NCBI GenBank assembly: GCA_024516035.1
Contig: CM044964.1
Span: 11,201,914 to 11,265,913 of the forward strand
Direction of reading: 5' to 3'
Source of the DNA: Bactericera cockerelli
Taxonomy: Eukaryota > Arthropoda > Insecta > Hemiptera > Triozidae
DNA: 64,000 nucleotides
The notes under the pieces were generated by a model. That model ran no database searches. It was not told the origin of the DNA and worked only from the letters and a program-made list of their open reading frames with translations. Of this stretch, positions 12,005 to 23,853 are shown piece after piece. Each line of letters starts with the position of its first letter. The first letter of the stretch is position 1. The position numbers were made by a program, and so were the translations under genes.

Positions 12005-12698
12005 ACATCAACCTTACCCAGCCTGGGTTGGGACGTTTATTTGTAGTCCAATAGCCACATCAACCAGGGTGGGGCGCTTACTTGAAGTCTAATAGCCACA
12101 TCAACCTTACTCAGCCTTGGTGGGTCGTTTACTAGTAGTGCGCTAGCCAAATCAACCTCACTCAGCCAGGGTGGGGCGTTTACTTGTAGTCCAATAGCCA
12201 GATCAACCTCACCCAGCCTGGGTAGGGGGCGCTTACTTGTAGTCCAATAGCCAGATCAACCTCACCCAGCCTGGGTAGGGGGCGCTTACTTGTAGTGCGA
12301 TAGCCTCATCAATCTCTCTCAGCCTGGGTGGGGCGTTTACTTCTAGTCCAATAGTCACATCAACCTCACAAAGCCTGTAGGGCGCTTACTTGTAGTTCGA
12401 TTATTATTATAATTAAACAAGTTGGATCAAGTTTTATTTACAAAATAATGACATAGAATATAGTTATACATACACAGATATTAAAATTAAGAAAACAAAA
12501 CTTGATCAAGGGCGGTGCTAATGCCAACGGCATTCTCTTCCGCACCACCCTTCGATAGCCACATCAACCTCACCCAGCCTGGGTGGGGCGCTTACTTGTA
12601 GTGCGAGGAGCCACATCAACCTCACCCAGCCAGGGTTGGGCGTTTACTTGTAGTCCAATAGCCACATCAACCTCACCCAGCCTGGGCGGGGCGCTTAC
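12005..12698. repeat. Rim: Minisatellite of a Rim exon 3' end plus donor (about 10 copies)
   Basis: Units of about 51 bp (acttgtagtccaatagcc, then acatcaacctcacccagcc). On the minus strand each carries the last coding bases of the adjacent Rim exon (CTCCTCGCACTACA in the best copies) and a splice donor, AA|GTAAGC, next to an intron-side part that matches a dispersed repeat (57.28 kb). The true exon has AG|GTAAGC. A LINE fragment interrupts the array. Confidence 0.9.
12401..12550 (-). mobile_element. LINE 3' end (family B) inside the minisatellite
   Basis: About 150 bp whose right end (aagggcggtgctaatgcc) matches 62.06 to 62.11 kb. It is flanked by ttcga on both sides (12396 to 12400 and 12551 to 12555), and the array resumes in register after it. 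The left end is a taa-rich tail. Confidence 0.75.
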
Positions 12699-12864
12699 CT
12701 GTAGTGCGAGGAGCCGCGGGGCCGCTCGGACTGGGTGGAGAAGGCACTGCTCACGACGGAGTCCATGTCAGAGTCGTGGGGCGGGGGGCTGAAGCAGCGG
12801 CGGGGGTAGATGTTGAGGTCGCCGTCACTCACGCCACTCCACTGCCGCCGGCTGCTGCCGCCAC
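12699..12864 (-). CDS. Rim: Rim exon: AFSTQSERPRG region
   Basis: Encodes GGSSRRQWSGVSDGDLNIY, PRRCFSPPPHDSDMDS and VVSSAFSTQSERPRGSSHY plus two bases. AFSTQSERPRG is a phrase I associate with RIM between the RIM-BP site and C2B. The acceptor is gtggccag|GT (A|GT gives Ser) and the donor is CTACAG|gtaagc. It joins the next exon in phase (AG|C). The last 14 to 16 coding bases and the donor are the seed of the tandem array filling the next 0.7 kb of intron. Confidence 0.94.
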
Positions 12865-13419
12865 CTGGCCACGGGACAGATAGGTGTGTTAATGTGTTAG
12901 GTCACATATTTCACATTTTAGGTCACATTGGTCACAATAGATCTTACTAGGTCGCAGTGTTAATTGTATGGTGTTTCAGCTGAAACCCTGCAACCAGGTT
13001 TTATAATAATAATAGTGTGTTAGGACAGATACCTGCTGATGAGAGCAAATAAGCTCGAAACTGGCTGGATAAATCAGACTACTCTTCTAATCACTTAGTT
13101 AGAGGCGTGGATGTTCAGAACTATTACCTGCTGATGAGAGCCAATATACTCGAAACAGCTGTCCAGATATGTTCTGATATTCATGTACATCTAGTACAAC
13201 TTCTCACTTTTCTGTTTATACTGACTGACTGACTAATTAGTCACAGGCAATTGGGACAGATAGGTGTGTTAGTATGTTAGGACAGATACCTGCTGATGAG
13301 AGCAAATAAGCTCAAAACAGCTGTCCAGGTATGTTCTGACATTCATGTACATCTAGTACAACTTCTCACTTTTCTGTTTATACTGACTGACTGACTGATT
13401 AGTCACAGGCAAAATATGT

Positions 13420-13710
13420 TAAAAGTTAAGTTATCATATCTGTGTTAATCACTTTCGTGATATCACAACTAGTCAAACTCGCTTTACTAAATCGACGCTG
13501 AAACCGGTACTTGAACCACCGACCTCCAGGTTACAAGTCCGCCGCCTAAAAGTTAAGTTATCATATTTGTGTTAATCACTTTCGTGATATCACAACTACT
13601 CAAACTCGCTTTACTAAATCGACACTGCAACCGGGACTTGAACCACCGACCTCCAGGTTACAAGTCCGCCGCCTAAAAGTTAAGTTATCATATTTGTGTT
13701 AATCACTTCT
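13420..13710 (-). mobile_element. SINE family 3, tandemly duplicated
   Basis: A reversed tRNA-like head (gacttgaaccaccgacctcc) with its body (gtgttaatcactttcgtgat) occurs twice with a period of about 125 bp. A third copy starts and is cut by the Tc1-type relic after aatcacttc. Confidence 0.8.
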
Positions 13711-13711
13711 C

Positions 13712-14058
13712 GATCAAATTATGGGCGACCAGTTCCTCCTCATGCACGACAATGCCCGCCCACATGTGGCAAACTGTGTTCGGGAGATCTTGGGTGAGGA
13801 GAATATTGACACTTTGGACTAGCCCTCTCTTAGTGCCGTCCTCAATCTGATTGAAAATCTGTAGGACCAACTCAAACGAAGTGTTCGAGGCAGAATACCG
13901 GCTCCTCAGAGTCCTCAGACTGTAGCAGAGCTCAAGATCGCCCTCACCGAAGAATGGAAGAGGTTGCCCCAAGAAAATGTGGTTAATTTGATCTAGTCAA
14001 TGCCAAATCGAATGAATGCCGTAATTAGAGCTCGTGGAGGTAACACAAAATACTATTT
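13712..14058 (+). pseudogene. Tc1/mariner-type transposase C-terminal relic
   Basis: Plus-strand translation gives FLLMHDNARPHVANCV, the second catalytic Asp region of Tc1 transposases. After it come ENIDTLD-stop-P, LNLIENL-stop-D and QLKRSVRGRIPAP, where the family has LDWP, LNPIENLWD and LK..V. Two Trp codons have become TAG and another TAG lies near the end, so it is dead. Only the C-terminal third remains and no TIR is visible. It sits directly after a truncated SINE inside the 10-kb Rim intron. Confidence 0.88.
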
Positions 14059-14059
14059 C

Positions 14060-17000
14060 ACCATTGTTACGAATGAATCTTGTTGATTTCTCATGTTAGA
14101 ACTTCTTTTGTTAAAAATTAAGGAATCATGTTTTCTTTTTTTTGACATCGTGTATTAAAATTCCATTTTGACGGCTTCTGGTAGGTTTTTTTTAACAATC
14201 AAATTATGAAATTGTAGAAAACAAAATTTACAACATTTTGAGATATCTTACAACTCGATTGAAAGATATCACAGATTTGGTGAAGGAAAAAGTTTGATTC
14301 GCTTTTTCTGCTCTCAAGTGTATTTAGTAAGGCGAGTTTGAATAATTATGACATTCCGATTGTTGTAATTAACACAAATATGACGATTTTTGATTTTTTT
14401 TTTTTAATTTTAAGTATGCTTGAATTTTGAATTCTAGAACCAACCTGACTCGGGATCAATGCTCAAGAGCTGGAATCGAACGCGACTCTCGTGAACTTTT
14501 TTGGTGATGCCCATGGTGCAAAAATCAAACGACATACTTTTTCTTTTATCTCATTGAAAGAAATTTATTTACTAAAACTGAACACACTCGATGAAAAATA
14601 ATTATTAAATTTATTATTTATTTACAATACAGTTACAGTATTTACAATATTATTTATTTACCTACTAAAGATCGATAGTACCTGTAATCAAATAATCGTA
14701 TGTATAACCTTCGTTTTTGGCTGTATGGAATGACCTTGCCTACCAATGCCAAAAAAAAACCTTCGTTTATTTAATATGGATTATTTTTACAATAAGGTAA
14801 TTATATTATTATTTATGTAAAACACGATATAATTTGAAGGTACTGCATACATGTATTTAGCTAGGTATAATTATACAAAATATTCTCATGTTTTATCGTT
14901 TTAAACGTAGACACACACAAACGAATTATTTTTAATTATAAGTTTTGTTTAGTATTTTACTACTTTTCAGAGGGTGTTTTTCTGACAAAAACATTTACAC
15001 ATTTTTCGCAATATCAAAGTAAAAATTAAATTATATCAACAAAGTAAAAAAAATAAATCAGGTATTTTGAAAAGGAACAGGCTCGTCTCAAACACCAATC
15101 ATTGTCCCACTGGTTGTTCCCTAACTCCTCTGCTAACTTCTTTGAAATCTTTGACATTGACAGGTCTCGAACCAAAGTTTGTGCGCCTCGAAGTCCATTG
15201 CACAAATCACTTTTACTCTTTTAATGTAAATGTAAAATCAGTATGTTATTTATGTATGTTAAAAAAGATTAATAAGTAGTTCTGGTTAATTAAAAAAATG
15301 CAGATAAAAAATCTCGTCCATAGATAAGGGACTTGGACATTGTTCCCATAATGACAGGACCCGCGTTTCCTCTCAGGATGTCATGTTGTAAGAGTGACAG
15401 TTAAAATAAAAACATATTGTAAGAATGACAATTAAAATAATTATAAATCACTAACTCACTGAACATTAGTGATACAAAACAATATTCACTACAAAAGGGC
15501 TGGTCTTAAGAAGGTGATTCTTTGGGCGAAAGAGATTGCCAAAGGCAATAACCCCGCCCTCTAGATAGGACCTTAATGTACAAAAAAAATTCACTAATTT
15601 TATTTAATATTTTATATTATTTCCAAATTTACTATTTCTTTGTAATCAATTTGTAAATATACTATGTATTTATACATATCGTATATTAACATTAAATTAC
15701 ATTATTTTTGAGGGTGTTTCCTAAAATGGAATTCATTATTTAGAACTATTGCACCCAAAAACATGAAATAAAAACATATTTATTTGGAAGAAAATAAAAA
15801 TTCCATTAGTTTTTAAACAAACATGTTTCCGTTCCAACAATTGCAGAGTAACACAGCTCACATATGCCGAGGTGAGCATCAAGACTAAAACTTATATGGG
15901 AAGACAGTCAAGTGGCAACAGTAGAAGACACAAGAGTCAAGAGGCTTTGCGCCCGAGAGGCAAAACACTCAAGCTAGCCTCTTGAGCTGTTAGCCGCAGT
16001 CAAATTGGGGGCTTCGGAGGGGCAGGGGCAATGGGAGAGGTCGAAATTCGTCGTGAGGGGTCAAGTGTGGAGGCCCACCTAGGGCCGGTCAAAGGGGAGG
16101 GGCAACCTAGGCAAAATAGTATGAGAATTTTCTTCTTCTTCTTACACTGTGCCTTTTTCCAAATTTATTTGGGGTCGGCATTCCTTTTTCCAAATTTATT
16201 TGGGGTTGGCATTGTCCAATCTCTTCCATATAATTGAGATTGGTTGGTTCTGGCAACGCAAGAGAGAGAGAGTGAGAGAAAAGATTGAAAAGTTCAATGG
16301 AACTTTACAATAATATAGAACCAAATAACAGACCCCAACTCCAATTACCTATAAGCCATACTGACCACTGACTATAAGAGACCTACCCTAACATCAGTCA
16401 TTGTCCATTTATGTTAAGCCGAAAGGATAAACTAAATGGATGTAGATGTTATTTAAAAAAAAGTAAAGGAAAGAGGTCAAAAAGAGAAGAAAGAAAAAAG
16501 AGAATTGAAAATGAAAGGGTTGATGTAGAGAATAGTAAAGTATGTAGAATGTAGAGGGAAGAAAGAGAGAATAAGAGTGCGAAAAGAGTGGTCTGTATTG
16601 TGTGCACACTCACAGCTGTGGAGGAGTGAGGAATGAAGCCAGTTGAGTGGTATGTGTACACACTCACAGCTGTCTCTATGCACACTCATCAGTCAACAAC
16701 TCTCTGTTAAGAATCCAAGCACTTCTTTATAAATGTGATATCATAATAATGTATGTATAATCAAATTCTATCGTGATGTATGCCATTTTTACGAGTCATA
16801 GTGTTATATACCTATTTTATTTTAATTAATCAAACATGCACCTTTGACTTAATATCACCTTTTTCTTCAAGGAGAAACTCTAATTTTTAGTGTCTCTAAA
16901 CTCTATTAATTTTTAATTTTTTTATCTCATCGACATACTCCAAAGATTATTGTTGTTATTTTTTACCATTGTAATTAATTTATTTAACGTAAGAAATTAT

Positions 17001-17200
17001 TTTTTAGATATGCAGTTCAAATTCCTACTAAACAGTCTTCGACACAGATTTTTATTTTTTTTGTCTATCAGTGACCGTTTATACCATTTCAGAAATGAGG
17101 CAGTGCACCTAACCTTGAAAAACTAAGGCAGATTGGAACTAAGGGCAGAATGTTAAACGGTTATTAATGCTTGAGTCGAATTGATTTTTTTTTTTTTTTT
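14060..17200. other. Rim intron, no gene seen
   Basis: AT-rich. It holds a family A LINE 3' end at about 15522 to 15700 (agattgccaaaggcaataac), a fragment of SINE family 3 near 14325 to 14385, and a dispersed repeat at 16125 to 16260 (tttttccaaatttatttggg twice) that recurs near 41.49 and 57.07 kb. No exon-like block with RIM resemblance was found. Confidence 0.55.
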
Positions 17201-17212
17201 TTTTTTTTTTTA

Positions 17213-17512
17213 TTTTAAGAGATGAGTGTTTCAGAGTCTTTTTTATTCCGTAGCCATAAAGCAGGAGCTACTTTAGACGCTTGTGGTCTGTGTTCTAGCT
17301 TGCCCATCCCGTAGTATGCCTCCCCTGATGGGCGAGAAGTGACACAATACTTCCCATTGAGGTGGTGGGTCAACACGAGCGCACCGGAAGGTATCCCTTA
17401 CAAGCTACTGTAACCAGAAGATACAATTTTTTGTGTCGGCACGGGGGATCGAACCCAGGACCTTCCGCATGACAAGCGAGTGTTTAACCACTGAGCTAAT
17501 CGCGTGCTCTAA
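17213..17512 (-). mobile_element. SINE family 4, near full length
   Basis: Body gatgagtgtttcagagtc through catcccgtagtatgcctcc to gcgcaccggaaggta, then a reversed tRNA-like head (gggggatcgaacccaggacc ... ttaaccactgagctaat). A T run of about 27 bases lies at the left, which is the poly(A) end of the element. Confidence 0.85.
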
Positions 17513-17869
17513 TTTTGTCCTTCAAATTTGACGTTTAGTGTCGAGTTTGTGGGTTTTTCTTTGGGAATTTCACAATATTTTTTTATACCTATTTATAATT
17601 ATTATGTATTTTTTAAATACTGTAATACAAAATATACCTACAATATCGCCTTTAAATCGCGAACACTAAACGAGCTTATCACAATTTAATTGTGTTAATC
17701 ACAAGAGCGAAGTTACTCACACCCGCCCGCCTTGCTAAAATTGTGTACGCTAGGGACTCGAACCCCGGACCTCCAGGTTACGAGTGGGCGCGAACACTGA
17801 AAGAGAAAGTGCAGCAGGAAACCAGGGCAGAATTTCAGGTCAGAACTGTGTACACAGGATGAGTAGGAT

Positions 17870-18560
17870 ACTTTATCAACTGAGTGATGAGGAGGAGGAG
17901 GAGGAGGAGAGAGAATAGAAGAACAAATGGGAGGGATTGGAGGGAGAGAGAAGGAGGGGGAGGCACAGAGAAAAGAGACAGAGAGAGAGGGGGATACTTT
18001 ATCAACTGAGTGATGGAGAGGAGAAGAAGGGGGAGAGGAGGAGGTAGAGAGAAGGAGAGGGAGGTAGAGAGAAAGAGAGGGAGAGAGAGAAAAAGAAGGA
18101 GATAAAGAGAAGGAGAAGCAGGTAGAGTGAAAGAGATGGAGAAACAGGAAGAGACAGGTGGAGAGTGAAGAGGAAAGATAGAGAGAGTAAAAGAGAGAGA
18201 GGGAAGGAGAGAGAGAGGTAAAGAGATGAAAAAAAGGTAGAGAGAAGGAGAAGGAGGTAGAGTGAAATATATGTAGACACAGAAAGAAAGATGTAGAGAG
18301 TGAAGAGGAAAGAAAGAAAGAGAGAGAGAACGAGAAGGAGGTAGAGTAAAAGAGATAGAAAAGTAAGAAGAGAGAATAAGAGAGAGAGAGATAGTTAAAG
18401 AGAGAAGGAGAAAGGGCGAAAGGAAGGAAGAGCGATTGAGAGAGATATTTCAGATATGTATAGAAAAAGGAATGAGAAACAAAAGGATTAAGAGATTTGC
18501 GAATCAAGAGAAAAGAGAAAGAAAGAAAAAGGGGAAGAGATACCGGGAAACATAGAGTGA
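17870..18560. repeat. GA-rich low-complexity tract
   Basis: Purine-rich on the plus strand (gagaga, aggaggagg, aagaaag), with two copies of gatactttatcaactgagtg at 17868 and 17994. A 14-base G run lies near 18568 to 18581. The long Ser/Leu/Phe ORFs on the minus strand are only translations of this tract. Confidence 0.85.
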
Positions 18561-18916
18561 GAGGGTGGGGGGGGGGGGGGGCATCGGATCGAAACCCGTT
18601 AAGGATATCAATAGCTGTCAATCATATTTAGCCCGCTCTATTCATCAAGGAAAATGAGTAGATTAATGTACTTTTCCTTTGTGCTATGCTAGGCTAAGCA
18701 CGTCAAGTAGAGTTTGAAGCATGCTATACGAGTCTTGTATACTCGTAGATAGAGTAATAGATATACTCGTACAATATACATAATTATATAGATTATAATT
18801 ATAATTATAATATAGGGTACATATTCCAATTATGCGACAATGAAAAGCGACCATTATTTTTGACACTAATTTTTCAACCCGCAACCAATTTTACACGGAT
18901 ACATTTTAGAATTCGT

Positions 18917-19122
18917 CTGTCCCGGTAGCTCAGTGGTAAAGGCGGCACTCTGTGAATCCAGAAGTTCCAGAGGTCGTGGATTCGAAACCCAGCCGGGACA
19001 TGACAAGTTATGCTCCCATTTGGGATTTTCACCACATAATAATATGTCTTCGGCTTACTGCTGGAAAAATGGGATTTTAATAGTCCTTATCGGGCAGTAT
19101 ATAAGAGGCGATATTATTATGA
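18917..19122 (+). mobile_element. SINE family 1, full length
   Basis: Plus-strand copy with an intact tRNA-like head: tcccggtagctcagtggtaa (A box) and ggtcgtggattcgaaaccc (B box), closing ccgggaca. The body ttactgctggaaaaatggg then cgggcagtata ends in a taata tail. It is a useful reference copy for the family. Confidence 0.88.
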
Positions 19123-19287
19123 TTAATTCCTGTTTAAATAAATAGAAAGGTACAAAGGAATACTATAGACTCAGAGGTCGCTAGACTTTGTTAGATATGG
19201 TTATCAAATCAAATTAGATTTGTATTTTGTTAGTGTAAAATTTTATGAAGGTAAAAAAAAGTGTCGAAAATTATGATCGCTTTTTTT

Positions 19288-19475
19288 GTAATAATAATAA
19301 CACTCTTTAGTGGAAGGTAACCACCAGGCGAAGTTAATGCTCAAAGCATTTTCTACCACCTAACGCTCAAAGTCTTATGATTGTGTGGTCACAAACTCAA
19401 ATGAATGAGGAAAAGTTCATGCACTGGATGGGATGCGAACCAACGGATCCCTAAGCTACCAGGATTACCAGACTA
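19288..19475 (-). mobile_element. SINE family 2
   Basis: aataataacactctttagtgg at the left, accaggcgaagttaatgctc, then gcactggatgggatgcgaacc and accaggattaccagactag, where the copy ends within the tRNA-like head. Confidence 0.8.
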
Positions 19476-20149
19476 GGTAGATATAATGTAGTTAGACATG
19501 AAAAATTTCCTACTCCTTTTCATTTGAGAGATAATAACCTTTTTTTCGTCGTACTCAAATCTGATAGACACCGCCCAGAACATGAAAATTAATATTTTTT
19601 GTTGTTCTGAGCTTGTCCTGGGCCACAAGAATCGTATACTCGTATGAATAAGATAAGGATGTAAAACATGCCCAGGATTGATACACAACACTTTCAATCT
19701 TCCCCACCTTCAGCACAATATCCCCACCTTCAGCACAAGATTTTTTATCTTTTGAAGGTGGGTATACCCTCATTGTTTGTAGAAGATGTGTAAGTGTAAA
19801 AAATATATAAATGGAAACTTAAAAAAAAAAAAAAAAAAAAAAAAAAATACTTTTGTGTATCAGAAATGATACACACGACCCTAGAAATGAGTCTCGTTGT
19901 GTATCATTTTGATAAACATGGCGCTTTGCCAGTTAATTAGTAAAATACGTCTCAGACAAGTGGACCTGATGTTGACTTGACGATGAACGTGTTCTGATTT
20001 TTTTATTTAAAAAAATACAATACAATTCCATCCATGAAATACAAAAGCCCTTGTTGACTTCTGGAATCCCGCTAACCTGGTGTTTTGAAATGTTAATGAA
20101 CTACTCCATGCAAATCTATTAGGAAGTAATAAAAACACACAAGGCTTTC

Positions 20150-20922
20150 TGTACCTAGGATGTTTTATTTAGCTGGCAAATGCCAATTATGAGTCAAAGA
20201 ATCTGTCGGTATTGAGACAACAGTTTTCAGAAGACATTGTTTTTAACAAGGTTTGGATTCTTTGGTCTAGGTACGCCATTATTTTCTTCACTTCACTTTT
20301 CATCAGGACAAGTGGGGTGGGAGTACTGGAAAGTTATGCGTCCAGGAGATTCTAGATAGCTTCCCATCCTTCACCACATTTCCACCAGAAGCAAATGCCG
20401 CCATCTGGAATGATGTTTTTGGCTGTTGGAGGTCCTTTGTGGAATTTTCTTCATAATACAACATTTCTTGTTTGCTGTGAATTTTGATTTTGTGAGATGT
20501 TTCTAGTGTTATTCTTTTTTTTCCATTTTGTTTTGTTTTTTTTTATTATTATTTTTCTGTACCTTGGATGTTTTATTCAGTTAGAAAATGCCCATTACGA
20601 GTCAAAGAATTTGCTGGGATTGGGACTACAATTTTCAGGAGACATTGTTTTTAACAAGGTCTGTATTCTTTGGTCTAGGTACGCCATTATTTTCTTCATT
20701 TCACTTTTCATCAGGACAAGTGGGGTGGGAGTACTGGAAAGGTATGCGTCCAGGAGATTCTAGATAGCTTCCCATCCTTCACCACATTTCCACCAGAAGC
20801 AAATGGCGCCATCTGGAATGATGTTTTTGGCTGTTGGGGTCCTTTGTGAAATCTTCTTTCTCGTAAATTTCTTGTTTGCTGTGAATTTTGATTTTGAGAG
20901 ATGTGCTGATGTTGTTTTTAGT

Positions 20923-20930
<8 letters not shown>
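20150..20930. repeat. Direct duplication of about 380 bp
   Basis: 20150 to 20500 and 20558 to 20905 share ggatgttttatt, ctaggtacgccattattttc, caggacaagtggggtgggag and tcttcccatccttcaccaca-type sequence with scattered differences. It leads into the ttttgaacatcagcac array on its right. No coding capacity was recognised. Confidence 0.85.
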
Positions 20931-20955
<25 letters not shown>

Positions 20956-21189
20956 ATTTTTTGTAATTTTTTCAATTTTTTATATATTTTTCAATTTTTT
21001 TTTTTAATATCTTGTATGATTTTTTTGTTTTCAACTTTCATATTGTCATCTGAAATGTTTATTTTGATGTTATATGCTAACGTTTGGTAGAAGCATCTTC
21101 TTTTTCTTCTCCATAAATTTCTTGTTTCCTGAGAATTTTGATATTGTCATGGTGTTTGGCAAGCAGTGTCATCATAACATCTAATTTTG

Positions 21190-22480
21190 AAGCTCAGTGT
21201 CGTCACGAAGGATTTAGAAGCACGTGGAATTTTGAACATCAGCACATAAAGTTTTGACCACCAGCAAGGAGAATTTTGAATGTCAGCACATGGAATTTTG
21301 AGATTTTTCAGCAAGAGGAATTTTGAACAGCAGCACATGGAATTTTGAGATTTTTCAGCAAGGAGAATTTTGAACATCAGCACATAAAATTTTGACCACC
21401 AGCAAGGAGAATTTTGAACGTCAGCACATGGAATTTTGAGATTTTTCAGCAAGAGGAATTTTGAACAGCAGCACATGGAATTTTGAGAATTGGTTTTTCA
21501 GCAAGTAGAATTTTGAACATCAGCACATTTAATTTTGAGAATTGGTTTTTCAGCAAGTAGAATTTTGAACATCCGCACGTGGAATTTTGAGAATTAGTTT
21601 TTCAGCAAGAGGAATTTTGAACATCAGCACATGGAATTTTGAGATTTTTCAGCAAGAGGAATTTTGAACATCAGCACATGGAATTTTGACATTTTTCAGC
21701 AAGAAGAATTTTGAACATCAGCACATGGAATTTTGAGATTTTTCAGCAAGTAGAATTTTGAACATCAGCACATGGAATTTTGAGATTTTTCAGCAAGTAG
21801 AATTTTGAACATCAGCACATTGAATTTTGAGAATTGGTTTTTCAGCAAGAGGAATTTTGAACATCAGCACATGGAATTTTGAGATTTTTCAGCAAGAGGA
21901 ATTTTGAACATCAGCACATGGAATTTCGAGATTTTTCAGCAAGTAGAATTTTGAACATCAGCACATGGAATTTTGAGATTTTTCAGCAAGTAGAATTTTG
22001 AACATAAGCACATGGAATTTTGAGATTTTTCAGCAAGTAGAATTTTGAACATCAGCACATGGAATTTAGAGATTTTTCAGCAAGAGGAATTTTGAACATC
22101 AGCACGTAGAATTTTCAGCAAGTAGAATTTTGAACATCAGCACATGGAATTTTGAGAATTGGTTTTTCAGCAAGAGGAATTTTGAACATCAGCACGTAGA
22201 ATTTTCAGCAAGGAGAATTTTGAACATCAGCACATGGAATTTTGAGAATTCTTTTTTCAGCAAGAGGAATTTTGAACATCAGCACATGGAATTTTGAGAT
22301 TTTTCAGCAAGAGGATTTTTGAACATCAGCACGTAGAATTTTCAGCAAGTAGAATTTTGAACATCAGCACATGGAATTTTGAGATTTTTCAGCAAGAGGA
22401 TTTTTGAACATCAGCACGTAGAATTTTCAGCAAGAAGAATTTTGAACATGAGCACGTAGAATTTGGAACAGAAGTGTGAT
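21190..22480. repeat. Minisatellite 'gaattttgaacatcagcac'
   Basis: About 25 to 30 units of roughly 43 to 60 bp, alternating gaattttgaacatcagcaca with tggaattttgaga and tttttcagcaag. Some units carry an extra attggtttttcagcaag. It is not derived from any exon I can see. Confidence 0.92.
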
Positions 22481-22826
22481 TTAGCAAGGAAAATTTTGGC
22501 AATCCGTGTTACTTATTAATTTAGTTATTTTGTGTACTCTGAATTTTGTTGTGTTGAGATGTATGCTGGAGTTTTTTTCAAATGAATAGTGATTTCTTTC
22601 AGTGGCCAGTATAAATAATTAAGCATATAATTTGGCCAACATGAAACGAATCTATTCTAATCATATAAAAATCATTTCTTCAATTCAGGTAAACCAGATA
22701 GGTAATTCTGGAAACTTACTTGTGTGAATATTGAACTAGCTACTTTTCTATACTCTAACCATTGTGAAGTATGACCTTTTATTAAATCACATTGTGAAGT
22801 ATGACCTTCCGGTGCGATCGTTTTGA

Positions 22827-22990
22827 CACAGCACCTAATTGGGAAGTATTGTGTCACTTCTCGCCCATCAGAGGGGAGGCATACTACGGGATGGGCAGCC
22901 TACAACACAGACCACAAACGTCTACAGTAGCTCCTGTTTCATGGCTATGGAATAAAAAAGGCTGTGAAACACTCATCTTTTTTTTTAAAT
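22827..22990 (+). mobile_element. SINE family 4 fragment next to a Rim donor
   Basis: Plus-strand piece gcacctaattgggaagtatt through gggatgggcagcctacaac to gaaacactcatc and a T run. Its end lies about 12 to 18 bases from the donor of the 23.0-kb Rim exon. Confidence 0.8.
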
Positions 22991-23000
22991 GTCTACTCAC

Positions 23001-23079
23001 TCAGATATCCGCCCGTGGATCTAGGGTACATCGCCTGCCTCATCTTCTGGTTCATATACTTGCTCCGCTCCTCCAGATC
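23001..23079 (-). CDS. Rim: Rim small exon
   Basis: A 79-bp exon reading DLEERSKYMNQKMRQAMYP, then RSTGGYL plus one base. The acceptor is aatttcag|GAT in phase 0 and the donor is ATCTGA|gtgagt, with A rather than G at -1. It continues the charged helix begun at the end of the preceding exon (KERVAQ-DLEERSKYM), as in other RIMs. A SINE of family 4 begins about 12 to 18 bases into the intron after the donor. The following intron of 10.1 kb is the largest between confirmed exons. Confidence 0.9.
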
Positions 23080-23529
23080 CTGAAATTCAACACAAATGGG
23101 GTTTATAAATAAGAATTACAATTTGAAAAAATTAACAATATCATGTTAATTAGTAAGACGCAAGTGTAAACAGTTTAATAACTTATGAATGTTCTCAGAT
23201 GGTGGTTGATCGCACATAAGAATATGTGGATCAGGATGAGCCAACTAAAAGTTTACTTGAGATCATTATTTTAACACTTTAACAACACCCGTTTAATTTT
23301 TTTTGATTCCATTATTAAACCATCTCACTGAGCCAAATGTTATCTCAGTGAGTGATCCAGAGTGAGCCAACTCACTTCAGTGAACTGTTTCTCCCATCTC
23401 TATAATATTAGAACTTAAAACCATCTCATGAGCCATGTTGTCTCATGTGAGTGAAACTGTGAATAGAGTCATCTCACTTCAGTGACCTGTTTTTCTCATC
23501 TCTATAATATTAGACTATAGTCTCATCAC

Positions 23530-23745
23530 TATAGTCTGGCTGGGGGGACTATAAAACAGGGAGTAGACCACAGTCTGGCTGGGGGACTATAAACAGGGAA
23601 GTGGCTTAGTTCTAGCATAGGCTTAGTTCTGGGGGCCCTTGTCAATTATTAGCCTCCTTGAAAGATAGTGGTAGAATTGCTGAGTCATTCCTCCACTGTC
23701 TAGCTACCATCGTTCACGATGACGTCGCCCTAATGAATGATAATA
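23530..23745 (-). repeat. Dispersed repeat (reverse of the 10.07-kb type)
   Basis: Reads gtctggctggggg, ataaacagggagtagacc, ggcccttgtcaattattag and ctaccatcgttcacgatgac, the reverse of the repeat at 10.07 kb. A partial tandem of its gtctggctgggg end is present. Confidence 0.75.
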
Positions 23746-23853
23746 TTAGAACTGAACCATCTCACTGAGCTGCCATTATCTCAGTGAGTGATCCAGAGTG
23801 AGCCATCTCACTTCAATGACCTGTTTCTCCCATCTCTAATATTAAGAACTGAC

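Noticed and set aside
17713..18621. 302-codon minus-strand ORF
   Set aside because: Reads a purine-rich tract (Ser/Leu/Phe/Pro only). No splice sites or domain fit.
18917..18998. tRNA gene
   Set aside because: Head of SINE family 1. The same head occurs with the same body at many places, and the anticodon arm carries extra bases.
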